DNA of 64,000 nt from Ariolimax columbianus (GCA_036924085.1 JAVGWX010000005.1:39137483-39201482), one strand, 5' to 3'. Positions 10,009 through 21,117 are shown, counted from the first letter of the stretch. Notes: generated by a model from the letters alone, not told the origin. Numbers and translations are program-made.

Positions 10009-11590
10009 GAAGGAGATCATAATGGAGTTTTACACCGATATATTCAAGTAATCTGACACAACTCCCCCTTCACCCCTTCCAAACTTCCTGCCCCGGAAAT
10101 CCGCCACGCCCCTGAGAGTATGCCACCTAGGAAATCACCGGGAGTAGATTACATCACTGCAGAAGACCTCAAAGCCTGTGGTATACCACTCCATCTTGCC
10201 TTTGCTAAACACTATACATCATACCTCTATACAGAAACAATACCTACAGCATGGTATAACTTGAAAACAATATACCCACATAAAAAAGGCGACAAGGAAG
10301 ACCTTGCTAACTACCGTCCAACTACACTTCTTCCTGTCACCTGGAAACTCTTTACCAAATATACGCTAGGATCCGTCACCTCTGCGAGGACGCGCAATCG
10401 ATCAAACAGACTGGCTTTCGGCGAGCCTTCAGCAAAATGGACCACTTCTTAGCATGTTGGCGCCTAATTGAAATCAGCCTGACAGTTTCAAACGCCTTTG
10501 ATCTTCACCTTTATCGATTACAAGATGGCATTTGACTCTGTAGATCCACTCATCGTATGGCACTCTTTGCTGGAACAAGGCATCGTTCCCAGCTATGTCA
10601 TAATTCTTGCCAACTACTACTCAGACTGTACGACAACACTTCAATCATTCCAAAGACCAGTAATAGAATCCGTCCATGAAGGTGTTAGCCAGGGGGATCC
10701 TATTTCACCAAGTCTCTTTTCCTCATGCCCGGAGTCCATCATCAGTCAATGCGATTTGGCTTCAACATCAATGGCAAGCGACTTAACCACCTCCGCTTCG
10801 CAGATGACATAGTGCTCAGCGCAGAAACAGCCAAAGACGCCAACCAAATAGTAGCTATGCGTCACAAAGTAGGGAGAAATGCGGGTCTCGAGATGAACAC
10901 TTCCAAGATAAAAGTCATGCGTTACCGTTTCGCTACAAATGACCCAGTCATCCAGGATGGCGAGAATCTGGAGAACGTATACGGTATCTACCTGGGACGC
11001 TTATTGAACATGCAGGACGACCTAAACCCAGAACTAACAAGACATCGTCACGCTGGCTGGGCGGCTTTCTCATCTTAAAGACGTCACTAGACCATACCCA
11101 CTACCAGAGTCTGCACGCCTCCCTATTCAACTCCCCAGTTCTACTTGCAATGTGTTATGCCGCAGAAACATGGGCTCTTACAAAATAAATGGAGTTAAAA
11201 CTCAGAGTGACCCAAGCCTCCTGCGAGAGACGTATAATCGGCTTCACAACCAACGTTTGAAAGGTCTTCACAACACTGACATACGGCAAATGTCACTGGT
11301 GAAGAATACAATTACCCACACAGACAAGGCAAAACATGACTAGGCTGGTCACCAGCTTCTGAGAGCTGATGACCGTTGGAGCACAGCGACAGTAGTCTGG
11401 TACCCACGAGACAGAAGACGACCACAGGGACGACCACCTACGCGCTGGTCTGAATCCCTCGAACTCATCAACAATATCTGCGAAGCTTCAGACAGGAAAC
11501 GTATCCCCCACTGGTCAACCGTGGCCAAGACAGAAAACAATGGAAACGAAGTTTGGACACGCAGCGGTGTAACCGCCTCTGAGGAACGGG
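10009..11590 (+). mobile_element. RTE-like LINE ORF2, reverse transcriptase domain to C-terminus (pseudogene)
   Basis: The longest RTE copy here. Motifs in order: MEFYTDIF (10,023), SPGVDYITAEDLKACG (10,138), HKKGDKEDLANYRPTTLLP (10,280; the usual KKGD..dl.NYRPisLl), FTFIDYKMAFDSVD (10,503; catalytic Asp in the 'iDf.kAFDsv' strand), GVSQGDPISPSLF (10,683), LRFADDIVLS (10,794; catalytic FADD, intact), AGLEMNTSKIKVM, RHRHAGWAAFSS, and at the end WYPRDRRRPQGRPPTRWSES. It is broken by a stop at 10,450, a frameshift near 10,720 and others near 11,080 and 11,340. The endonuclease domain is missing, so the copy is 5'-truncated. It sits between two octamer arrays. Confidence 0.88.
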
Positions 11591-11826
11591 TAGTCCAGTA
11601 ATCCAGTAAGTAATACAGTATTCAAGTGGTCAAGTATTGAAGTGTTTCATTATTTAAGTAACCAAGTATTCAAGCAAATACGTATTCGCGTATTTAAGTA
11701 TCCATGTATTTAAGTATTCACGTATTCAAGTATTGAAGTATTGAACTAATCAAGTATTCAATTATTCAAGTATTTAAGTATTTAATTATTCAAATATTCA
11801 CGTATTCAAGTATTCCCGTTCTCAAG
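11591..11826. repeat. AAGTATTC octamer array (right)
   Basis: Begins as GTAATCCAGTAAGTAATACAG directly after the RTE ORF and settles into TATTCAAG/TATTTAAG octamers from about 11,620. Same unit as 9,822-10,008. Confidence 0.9.
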
Positions 11827-12145
11827 TAAGAAGAAGAAAAGTAATTTAGGAAAACAACAGCTGTAATAGTAACTAGCAATACCGGTGCTGAAGATCTGTC
11901 CATCAGAAGCAGTGTCATTGTAAACAATTAATAGTTATCCAAGTGATATGGTATGAAAAACAAACAAAAATGTCCGCATAATTACACAAACAGAAAGCGT
12001 GACGATTTTTCTTTGAATGTAAACCAGACACCAAATACATGCCTTGTTTTCCAAATGTTTGACTGTGCTACATTTGGTGGTGCTTACAATTTTAAGTAAC
12101 CTGACCATTGTGATCCTACATAAATCATATGTTGTCATAAAGATA
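11827..12145. other. Stretch without recognised features
   Basis: AT-rich, with an AGAAGAAGAA run at 11,828. A 94-codon antisense frame (11,935-12,219) runs into the adjacent minisatellite and has no recognised motif. Confidence 0.4.
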
Positions 12146-12390
12146 CAATCAAACACTTGCATAGAAGATTCAATATCTTTCATAGAAGATACAATAAAAA
12201 ACTTGCATAAAAGATGCAATTAAACACTTGCATAGAAGATACAAACACTTGCATAGAAGATACAATCAAACACTTGCATAGCAGATACAAACACTTGCAT
12301 AGAAGATACAATCAAACACTTGCATAGAAGATACAATCACTTGAATAGAAGATACAAACACTTGAGTAGTAGATGCAATCAAAAACTTAT
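12146..12390. repeat. Minisatellite with alternating 19- and 25-bp units
   Basis: Core ACTTGCATAGAAGATACAA, with or without an added TCAAAC-type hexamer. About eleven units, least regular at both ends. Confidence 0.9.
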
Positions 12391-13510
12391 GTTTCATTTC
12401 AATGTTAAAAAAGACAAACTTTGGAAACGAAGACACTCTGTTTACATTTTGAAGTTCTAAGAACTTCGTTAATTCGTTAATTATTTCAATGGCCTCAGCT
12501 GAGCTGACTTCAAGTGGCGTGTCGAATGTATAAAGACTACGCGTTGCTATTAGGCGCCAGTACCACGCAATGTTGACAAGAAATTATAAGAGCAATCAAC
12601 AATAATTGATAACTTATTTGGCACTGCTCCGTCACAAAAGAAATATAGAAATGCCCCATTAAGGGGACCGAACCAATTTTGAATATTGATAAGCCAATAA
12701 ATATGATTTTACATTTGCATTTATGTCTTTGAGATGATTTGTTTATATGATACATATACCACTTACCTTATTTGTCGTCTATACGTGCTGATAGGTCACC
12801 GTGTTACGTGTTAGACCTAAAGCGCCATATGTCCGTTTGTCGTATTGGTTACTGCGATGCTTGATATATCTGTTTCAGTTACAATCGTTCTGAAAATAAA
12901 CACAACATAACACTCTCTATTAGCATACTAATATGAATACCCTTGACAGTGCATTGCTCTTTATATTATGATATATCTGTGTGACTACATTACATGATTG
13001 TAAAACGAACTTCCTAAGGTCATGGTAACAATGTCAATTATTTCAGCACCACATCGTTTTTGTCTCACAGCTACTTACATCAATGTCTATTAGTCTCATA
13101 GCTACTTACATCAATGTCTATTAGTACGGGTCTCACGATGATAGTATAATAAATACCACTTGTGGCTACCATTGGGAGTTTCGAGGCGTCTCGCCCACCT
13201 CGGAGTCCTTGTCAGTGAAAGACCCAAACAAACACACGGAAAGCAGCCTAGGAAAATGAGAGGTGGGAAACAAAAATGGGGAAAAGATCGAAACTATTGG
13301 AGCGATAGTAGCAAAAATAAGAACAGGGCACGATTGTTTAGATCTACTCTGCTTGCTTTAGCCCAGCCAGATAAGTAAGAAAGATGTCATCAGGTTAAAA
13401 GGAAAGCAAATCTGCTGAGCGGTGTGGACCGTACAGAACACTGTGATACACTTTCACAGCCTTGGTTTCCCACTGCACGCGAGTACATATCCTTCTGTTT
13501 CTTCTTCATC
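12391..13510. other. AT-rich stretch with one short duplication
   Basis: A 31-bp direct duplication (AGCTACTTACATCAATGTCT plus flanking TATTAGTCTCA) lies at about 13,068-13,126. The 72-codon frame at 13,160-13,378 is basic and unrecognised. No other structure was seen. Confidence 0.5.
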
Positions 13511-13823
13511 GATCAACTGATGCTAAACTTCTAGTCCAGTGAGGTTCACGATCAACTGATGCTAAACTTCTAGTCCAGTGAGGTTCACGATCAACTGATG
13601 CTAAACTTCTAGTCCAGTGAGGTTCACGATCAACTGATGCTAAACTTCTAGTCCAGTGAGGTTCACGATCAACTGATGCTAAACTTCTAGTCCAGTGAGG
13701 TTCACGATCAACTGATGCTAAATTTCTAGTCCAGTGAGGTTCACCATCAACTGATGCTAAACTTCTAGTCCGGTGAGGTTCACCATCAACTGATGCTAAA
13801 CTTCTAGTCCAGTGAAGTTCACG
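13511..13823. repeat. 39-bp minisatellite, 8 copies
   Basis: Unit begins GATCAACTGATGCTAAACTT and ends TAGTCCAGTGAGGTTCAC; copies start every 39 bp from 13,511 and are nearly identical. The array ends about 12 bp before the 3' end of the minus-strand LINE at 13,835. It may be a 3'-terminal repeat of that element or an expansion at the insertion site. Confidence 0.95.
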
Positions 13824-13834
13824 AAGGAGACTGT

Positions 13835-16195
13835 GTGTCAGGTCTTCGCAGGTCTTCTACAGCTTTTCGAGCAGGGTCGCGGCCCCAGACCAGACTGCCT
13901 CTCTTTGGTCTGAATAGGTAGGGCAGCCCTGCAGAATATGCTCTGGTGTTGGCTTGGGTGCTCCACAATCGTACGTGGCAGTGTCTCTGGGACCCATTCT
14001 GTGGAGGTGGGCCTTGAGTCTACAATCTCCTGTTCTGAGTCTGAAGATCTGTTATCTACCCATCTCTGCAAAGTTTGCCAATCCTGTCATTTTATAGCTT
14101 GTATTCTTTGTGCTGGTCTCTTCATTCTGTCTTCATGGATCGTTTGATGAGTGTCTTTGCTTCGTTATAGCTTTGTGCATGGGATATCTGCGTGCGACCA
14201 CTTCCGGCTTTTTCGAGTCCATCTGTTTTCTCGTTTCCAGAGATACTACAGTCGGCCGGAATCAATTGTAGGACTAAATCTATTGTTTTAGAAATATGTT
14301 GTATTTTATTTAATGTGAGAGTCTATCTTGATTGGGGCTTGAGATGGCTTGAAGTACACGCTTGGAGTCTGTTAAAATAACCGTTTTCCTTGTAGTTATG
14401 TTTTGGGTGATAAGAATTATGTTTTCTACATGTACAGCTCGTGTTGCCGCTCTGAAGTTGGTACAGGTCTCTCCTGCTGGTATGTCGTAGTGTGAGTGTG
14501 CGATGTAGATTCCGCTGCCTTCCATTGTATCGCTCACCTAGGCCGATCCATCTGTATACACATGTGTCCAAGAGTTGCTAGGGTACTGTCTCTTGAGCTT
14601 CTGCAGAACGTGGATTTGTTCTTCTGTTGCTGACATTCTCATTTTTCTTCATTAACTCCGAATCCTCCAAGATGATTTTGGACCGGTCCTGGCTCCGTGT
14701 CCAAGCTTCTGGAATTAGTGCCTCGAACTTTTTGGTGTCAGCTGCGAGGATGTCTCCGTGTTTTCTGTGGATTTTTCTGGCCAGATGGTTGGGGCTTTTT
14801 CTTAGTAGTTTATTTTTGTATTCTCTCTATGAACTTCTGGTGTAGAGGATGAGCAAGTACTTGTATGAGACTATTGTTGCATGTTATGTGGTTGTCCACA
14901 CAGCGAAGTCATCTGCGTGTAAGATGTATGAGACATGATGATGGCATCTTTTAGTGATGTCGTTTATATGTATTAAGAAGAGAGTAGGCGATATTACACT
15001 TCCTTGTGACACTACCTCTCTCAGTCTGACTGACTTGCTGGTACAGTTGTCCAATTTAACCCTGGCAGATCTTTGGAAGAGTAAACTTTTAACCATGAGA
15101 ACATATTGTTGGTAACTCCCGCTTGGAGGATTTTCAGTTTCCGGCCTTCTCTCCAGACAGTATCGAAAGGACGGGAGAGATCAAAGAACATGGCTATCAC
15201 TTTCTTTTTCTCTTAAAGGCGTTTTCTATGTCATGTGTTAGGTATGTTAATTGATTCTCTGTGCTTCTGTGCTTCCTGTATCCTGTTTTGAGTTGAGGAG
15301 AGTAGCGAGTTGATCTCAAGATTCCAGGTGAGTCTTTTATTTATCTGTCTTTCCATCACTTTCCCCACACAGCTAAGGAGACAAGGGCCTGTAGTTTTTA
15401 AAATCGTGTTTGTCTTTTCTTGGTTAAGGAATAGGTTGACTGTAAGCCTCCTTGCAGAATGCCGGAACAATACCCTCATGCCAGCTCTGGTTAAATATTC
15501 CAAGGAGGAACCTTTTACTTATGGGGCCGAGGTGTTTGAAAAATTTATTTGTGATATCATCTGCCCCTGGCGCTTTTCTATCCTTTAATTTCCTAATTTC
15601 GTATTCTAGCTCCTGTAGTGTGAGCTTCACTGTCAAGCATGTTAGAGTGCCTGTGCTTTTGTTTGTTTGTTTGTTTGTTTTTTTGGAGAGCTCTGATCTG
15701 TGTTTTTACTTCTTTAACTCTATCTCTGGAAACTTTCGTCTTTCTTTATGACTGATAAGTTCTGGCCATATGGTCTGCTGCCGCCTTGCCCGTCTATGGT
15801 CACTGCCTTCCAATTGTTGACATATGCTACGACTCGAGACATTTTCTATCTCTTCTGTAGCCATGGTAAGATTTGGATTACTTGTTTTCCTCCGGGACCT
15901 AGAATGTGTGTCTTGGTCATCAGCATGACTAGGCTGTTGGCTATGATAAAGTCTTAAACCTCCTCTCCCTTGGCATTTAGGTATGTGTACCCTTAGCTTG
16001 AAGGATGACTGTTAAAGTCCTCGACGATCATCTATCCATGGCTACCCAGTCTGATATTCTCCAGGTGTATAGGTTTGTCTGGTGGAGAATATAAATTGCA
16101 TATTGTGAGGTCTTTGGCAGTCAGTACTTCCACTTTTTGATCGAGAGCCCATATCCAATCGTCCTGACCTGTCTTGCTACTGGTTTAAAGTAAAT
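13835..16195 (-). mobile_element. RNase H-bearing LINE: endonuclease, RT, RNase H and tail (pseudogene)
   Basis: Read on the minus strand, the full domain order of an I/Nimb/Jockey-type ORF2 can be followed. Endonuclease (about 16,190-15,760): CNLYSPPDKPIHLENI and DFNSHPSS-stop-GY, the GDFNSH..WGY motif with a stop at Trp. RT (15,636-14,884): LKDRKAPGADDITNKFFKHL, a KVMERQINKRL block, MFFDLSRPFDTVW (usual AFD is PFD; Asp kept), VVSQGSVISPTLFLIHINDI and LHADDFAVW (YADD-like). RNase H (about 14,570-14,190): VYTDGSA, FRAATRAV (the usual catalytic Glu is Ala) and LTDSKRVLQAISS. Tail (14,071-13,838): HLHRMG, DCGAPKPTPEHILQGCPTY. Frameshifts and stops occur in every domain. It is the most complete LINE in the window but lacks ORF1 and the 5' end. 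A (GTTT)n run at 15,660 interrupts the EN-RT linker. Confidence 0.9.
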
Positions 16196-16759
16196 TAGGG
16201 CGAGAGAGTGAGGTCGACGACCCGCGCAACCCTTCCTCACTTAAATCACATTCATCACGCAGGTCAGCCTCGTTTCGCTAAATGAACTGGATAAACGAAA
16301 AGAGATATGCTCTTCATCACGCATGATAGACGAACAACATAATATAGTAATATGCACCGACAACCAGGGCACGCCACGCTGGCAGTTCAGGCCGTCGGTT
16401 AATGGTGGAGTCTCAGAAAACATTCTGAGAAGATGGACTAGAGGCAAGGGCGATGTGTTTCGGCCAGGTGTTGCACGGGCATCCGCGGGGACAACTGCGT
16501 TATGTGTCCGGTCATTTCAGATCTGATTTTCAGAGATAGGTGTAGAAGCTGTCAAGCAAAGGTACATGGGTCACATAACGATAGAGGGGTCAGATAAAAC
16601 AAGAAAGATAAGCGGCGACGATGCAGCGATGAGGAAATGTTCTCGAGTTGTATCCGTCGAGACACCTCAGAAATAGTGTCTAGCTTTAGCCAGTGAAACA
16701 AATAATATTCAGTGTATGCACATATGGAAGGTCGTCTAGATTATCCCGATCCCAATGTG
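16196..16759. other. Unassigned stretch upstream of the minus-strand LINE
   Basis: At 16,172-16,230 the text CTTGCTACTGGTTTAAAGTA then GGGCGAGAGAGTGAGGTCG resembles 20,222-20,268, the region just upstream of a plus-strand RTE endonuclease start, so it may be a solo RTE 5' end. The 67-codon frame at 16,323-16,526 is unrecognised. Confidence 0.35.
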
Positions 16760-17035
16760 AGACCCCTCAGGTCTCGATGCCGTATAATAGGATTGGAATA
16801 ACACATGATCTATGTTGACACAACTTGGTGTCAATGGCGAATGTCTGTTGGGTCTAGATTGTGCGGAGAGGCCACCATGGATGAGGCCACAAGACCGATC
16901 CTTCTAGTGATTGTTAGGTCAATGAGTGCATCATAAGTGCGTCTGCTTCAAAGATAGATTTATTCTTCAATGGGATTTATATGTTTACCGTTAACGGGGA
17001 TTCCCGTTGCAGGCGGACAACTGTTAAGACATTGA
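16760..17035 (-). mobile_element. LINE RT thumb fragment
   Basis: On the minus strand: KTKFQCLN, then GIPVNGKHI, then IYL and 'TYDALIDLTITRRIGLVASS', then AIDTKLCQHRSCVIPILLYG followed by IET. These are the segments between the catalytic strand and the C-terminus of RTE/SR2-like RTs ('ng..i..v..f.YLGs', 'd.eI..RI..a', 'tKl.vy..cVl..LLYG.Et'). Frames change several times. It belongs to a different insertion from the C-terminus at 17,285, because the order along the minus strand is wrong for a single copy. Confidence 0.6.
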
Positions 17036-17284
17036 AACTTGGTCTTCGGCCAGGAAATAAGCAACTGCACACATGGAGTTGACTTTTCTAGATGTTGCAG
17101 TAGGCTTATCGAAAATGAGTATCTGAACACGGTGTTAGGTCACTCAAAAGGCATTTTCGACACAACATCCAGGGTTGTACGCTTATATTTTAAAGCAGTT
17201 CTAACGATACAAACGAAATATAACTCACGGCCAGTCCTACTTAATGGTTATGAGCCCCGTACAAGGTACGTTACTATCAATCTT

Positions 17285-17655
17285 GATCTTGATGACCCGT
17301 TCCTCAGCGTAGCTGCGGGTCCCAACTTCGTCTCCAGAAGGCCCTGTCTTGAGCAACGAAAGTCCAGTGCGTGGTAAGTGCTCCTCTAGAGGCATCTCGG
17401 ATGTTGTAGCGTACAGCAAGGGAATCTGACCAACTCATTGGCAGTTATCCCCCTGGTCTCTTCTTACCGCGGGGTAACCAGACTATTGTTAATGTGCTCC
17501 ATCGACCGTCGTTTCGTCGCTGCATGTGACCTGCCCATCTATGTTTGTCTGCATGGATTACCACATTTGTCACCAGGGACAATCGTCTTATTTCAGAATT
17601 GTGGAGATCTTGCAAGCGTTGGTTCCGGAGAGTGATTCCAGCCAAGCGTCTTTAG
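17285..17655 (-). mobile_element. RTE-like LINE C-terminal fragment, subfamily shared with 60,118-60,470
   Basis: Minus frame: AGITLRNQRLQDLHNSEIRR, then HRWAGHMQRRNDGRWSTLTI, then VWLPRGKKRPGG, a stop, then MSWSDSL and HWTFVAQDRAFWRRSWDPQL. This is the complete RTE C-terminal motif series. Nucleotides 17,280-17,625 align closely with 60,118-60,450 (for example GTAGCTGCGGGTC, AACTTCGTCTCCAG and GCTCCATCGACC), so both derive from one subfamily. Confidence 0.8.
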
Positions 17656-17820
17656 AGGGCGGCATGGGACACTCTCAATGTCTCCTCTAGTGATTTTGTT
17701 AGTGTCAACAAATTATGTTTAATCTTGGGACAGCAAAAAAATTGCGAAATTTAACAGAAACATGCTTTACAGTACAAGGTTGGCTGATTGTTTAATGTGC
17801 GATTTGTTGTGGTGTAGGTG

Positions 17821-17965
17821 AGAGTAGAAACGCATCCTTACTAAGAGTAGAGGATAGAATGACCACTTCCGTACTGAAAGTAGGGAAGAGTAGAACCTCT
17901 CTCTGAGAGTAGAGGAGAATATAACCACTTACTGAAAGTAGGGGAAAGTAGAACCACTTATTTAG
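17821..17965. repeat. Degenerate AGAGTAGA repeat
   Basis: Four or so imperfect units of about 40 bp containing GAGAGTAGAGGA, ACCACTTACTGAAAGTAGGG and AGTAGAACC. Confidence 0.65.
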
Positions 17966-19266
17966 AGATGGAAATAAAACGTGACTAATGGTGCTATCTA
18001 ACCCTTATAAGGTAGACACATTTCCAACGCATGCATTATCCCATCGAGCAAAATCGAGTATGTAGAGTCTGAAGTAGACGTTCGGATGGATTGAAAGTTC
18101 TAGAAACAATTCACATTCATACACAGGCACATGAATGGTGCCAGTATGTTTTGTTAAAAATAATCGGAAGATGATAATAACAAAATAGTAAGAAGAAAAT
18201 TAATAATAAACAAGTAAAGAAACATATTTGGAGTGCAAAGAAAACATGGCAATGAAACACACAAGCAAAGAGAAGACAACTTTGGTATAAAAACAGTAGC
18301 AAACGGCAGACATTATCAATTGAAGATTAGTTCTTAGTTCTTAGTCGACCTGTACATCTTGTACTTCTACAGTGGGAGATGTACCTGTGCAGGTCCCAGC
18401 TCTGGTATGAGCTGGATGTAATAGGGAGATGGGTTTCCAGCTTAGATGCCTAGGCTCGATCAGCTTAATACTCTGCTGCGTTGGATCAAACGCTTACCGA
18501 GAGTGGTTAACCGATGTGCGAGTCCATCTCAATAGACTTAAACATTAAAGCAAAGCAGACCCGTGGCCTGTTTTGCGCAATCTATGCTGCTCTAAACTAA
18601 ACACTTAATGATAACCGGTGTAACACAGTTAGTCGCCTCTAACGACATGTCGTTTGTGAGGCAACGGCACTATTCTTGTTCTTGTCAAACACAAAGACCC
18701 CGGCAGACCCCTCAGTGCCAATTGTAGCTGTTTGATTCAATTTAAACGAGACGAAATGTCCAGCAAATAGTCAGCTCAATAACAGGTCGTAGCAGTGTTA
18801 CTTGCGATTATGTCATCCTAACTCGCTCGGTTATCTTCCCCAAAGCAGACCTCTCCATGATGGATGATTTTCACATGCAAGTCCCACAGGCTCATCTATT
18901 CCATCATGTTTCTCTAGTGCGGTATGACATATATTGAGAAGTTAAGTCCGGAATTATGTGAGAATTTTCATTGACACCTCAATGGTATCTATAACCGTAT
19001 CGGTTCCCCATTTGCCAGACACTTGAACGGTCCATGGTATCGAGGCAAGGCGGATATAAGTGTCGCAGGCTAACTTTCTTGCTTCTCTGACGATCATCAT
19101 TGAATCGCCCTTGAAAACATACTGATCTCCAGCATGGCTTGCCTCTAACAACATGGCATTCATATATTCCCTACTTTTCTTAATTCCTCATCTCATACCG
19201 GCCCCAATCCATCTTCCTTCCTCTTTTTCCTGTACTTAAATCACAATCTAGTCTTTCCGTATCTAA
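17966..19266. other. Unassigned stretch with a hairpin cluster and one protein-like frame
   Basis: Two inverted repeats sit side by side at 18,347-18,395 and 18,396-18,415. On the minus strand, 18,954-19,163 encodes 69 codons including FKGDSMMIVREARKLA and SIPWTVQVSGKWG; the text looks protein-like but I cannot assign it, and no exon boundaries were convincing. The rest shows no structure. Confidence 0.35.
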
Positions 19267-19268
19267 AG

Positions 19269-19511
19269 GGACGGCGTGAAATAGTGGTTAAGTGACACGG
19301 CTCACAATCCGAAGGTGCTGGGTTCGAACCCCATCACAGCACCAGCCGTTACCCCTGGGAAGCAAATACATTAGAAAATGCAAGAGGATGCATGAAATGC
19401 ATTTTGAAGTCGGATGCACGTGGCCGACAGGTGCAAAATAAAAAGAACAGTGCAACACACACCGCCTTGGGGAATAGAGAAATAAGGCGAACGTAAAAAA
19501 TATTTAAAAAT
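19269..19511 (+). mobile_element. tRNA-derived SINE, full-length copy
   Basis: The head is tRNA-like: GGACGGCGTGAAATAGTGGT carries the A box (TAGTGGTTAAG at about 19,283) and GGTTCGAACCC at 19,321-19,331 is a perfect B box with a T-arm stem around it. An unrelated body follows (AGTCGGATGCACGTGGCCGA, CAGGTGCAAAATAAAAA, then GCCTTGGGGAATAGAGAAAT), ending in an A-rich tail near 19,500. A second copy lies at 61,347-61,590 and a 3' fragment at 44,793-44,885. RNA polymerase III transcription from the internal boxes is expected for the class. Confidence 0.9.
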
Positions 19512-20189
19512 CTGTATCCAGCTGTTACTTGCTTATCTGGCTCTTTCCCATTACTTTAAATGATTAGCCAATAAACTGATTGATGAAGAACGACAACTTT
19601 CTTGCACATCTATCAAAATGAAGCAGATTAGATTATAAGTACCTTATTCAATGACGCATGTTAAACACTGTGATGCTATTTTTAAACTAGATTCGTTTTA
19701 TGGAATGCACAGTTTCCGATAAAGAATGCATTGTCAAGGACATGAAGCGGCTGAGGTGACTGCAAGACAGTCATCTGAAATTCAGCCAGGCCATTTCAAT
19801 TCCAAATTTCTAAAATGACGTTATATCTATGGCAACGCAATGCTTTTTCCGATGTGTAAAAAAAAAATAAAAAAATACATATGGTAATATATCCCGCTAG
19901 AGCGAAAACACAAACGAGACTTACGTTACGAACAATAGGCCTTCATCAGGGACAACGTACAACAACAATAATGAACAAATGATTATTAGTGGAAGGAAAG
20001 AATGAATAAGGGGCAAACGGAGCACATAGATTAATTAATCAGAAAGATATTTAGCTCACACGAAGATGGCGCCAGACCAGTTTAAGTTAATATGTCTCGG
20101 CGACCATGTCGGTCGACTTATGCCTGTTGCCATGACAGTCACCTGATTACGAGAATGGCTTCCGGAGTAAATCCTGATGAACAATATGC
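19512..20189. other. Stretch without recognised features
   Basis: AT-rich; a poly-A run lies at 19,858-19,876. No frame or tandem structure was recognised. Confidence 0.45.
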
Positions 20190-20745
20190 ATCCTGTTCTA
20201 CCTTCAGTCACCTTGACTTCGTCTTGCTACTGAATTAAGGTAGCAGGGGACGAGACAGTGGGGTTGCCGAACACATCTGTTCTACTTCAAACGATTAGAG
20301 CTATAATTACAGCACCAGGCTAAAACCGGAAACAAATATAGGCTTTTATCCTTGGTTTCTGGAACGTGCGCATTTTGTCGAACATTGCAAGGACGGACAA
20401 GTTGGTACGAAGGAAGCACTCAAAGTCAGAGATTTTGGACGTGACTGCCCTTAGTGATACGAGATTACACAATGCAAGTCAGTGTACCGAAGGTGCTCAG
20501 ATCACAGATAGTAAACCAATCGCGGAGGCTCAGCAAGCGCGTGGTGCTGAAAAAAAACAACCCAAAGCAGCTTGGCACACAACGAATCCATAGTCGGCTA
20601 CTCACACATGTGCACTGGATGTGACAGGATATGCCGTTCAAGGATTAGTATTCACAGCCACCAAAGAACACATTTCGCACCAATAGTCTGATGCCGTCGC
20701 CATCTCTGCTTGCGATGGGCAACTATTATTGAATTTGTTTGTTTT
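20190..20745 (+). mobile_element. Internally deleted RTE: endonuclease start fused to the C-terminal zinc finger
   Basis: The 75-codon frame begins FWNVRILSNIARTDKLVRRK (from about 20,358) and continues ILDVTALSDTRLHNASQCTE. This is the start of the RTE endonuclease domain, which usually reads 'tWNVRTL...r......l..y.iDi.alsETRl'. Within the same frame it changes to AEAQQARGAEKKQPKAAW and TTNP, which resembles the extreme C-terminus. Just beyond, at about 20,605-20,670, comes CTGCDRICRSRI then SIHSHQRTH, a C2H2 finger (C-x2-C-x12-H-x3-H) of the type that ends many RTE ORFs. RT and most of the endonuclease are gone without loss of frame at the junction (about 20,500-20,520). The upstream 20,222-20,350 is probably 5' UTR. 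Inference: a deletion derivative that could have moved in trans. Confidence 0.7.
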
Positions 20746-21019
20746 AATTTACGGCATCTAATGCGAAATAAGCCGAGTGACTATTTCATGTGATCAAGCT
20801 GAGTATCTTGTTATCTACTTCTTGATGAGCTCATGTAATATATTTATTGGTCTTCCCTTCTTTTATGATGAGCTACTTCAATATTGTTGTTGTTTAGTTG
20901 TCCATGATCACGGCCGTTTGGTCGTAATGTAGATTTCGTTGTTGATTACGTATTAGCGCGGTAACTGACCATACCTATTTACATTTAAATCAGATTAATG
21001 CGCACATTGGTCCATTCAA
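20746..21019. other. Spacer without recognised features
   Basis: Short AT-rich stretch between two LINE remnants; nothing recognised. Confidence 0.4.
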
Positions 21020-21112
21020 TATTCCTTTTTGCTCATGAGACATGGACAATTACAGCTGACCTGCAGTGGAAGATACAGGCCTTGGAGATGATAAGTATCT
21101 AAAAACTTATAA
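21020..21112 (+). mobile_element. LINE RT fragment, interrupted by a CR1-like insertion
   Basis: Reads FAHETWTITADLQWKIQALE, matching the 'lLYgcEtWtlTadle.riqalE' segment after the RT palm. Its C-terminal continuation appears to resume at 21,330, with a CR1-like 3' end lying between. Confidence 0.65.
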
Positions 21113-21117
21113 TACAT

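Noticed and set aside
19269..19342. Functional tRNA gene
   Set aside because: A and B boxes are good, but the acceptor stem does not close and the sequence continues into a SINE body shared with 61,347-61,592 and 44,793-44,885.
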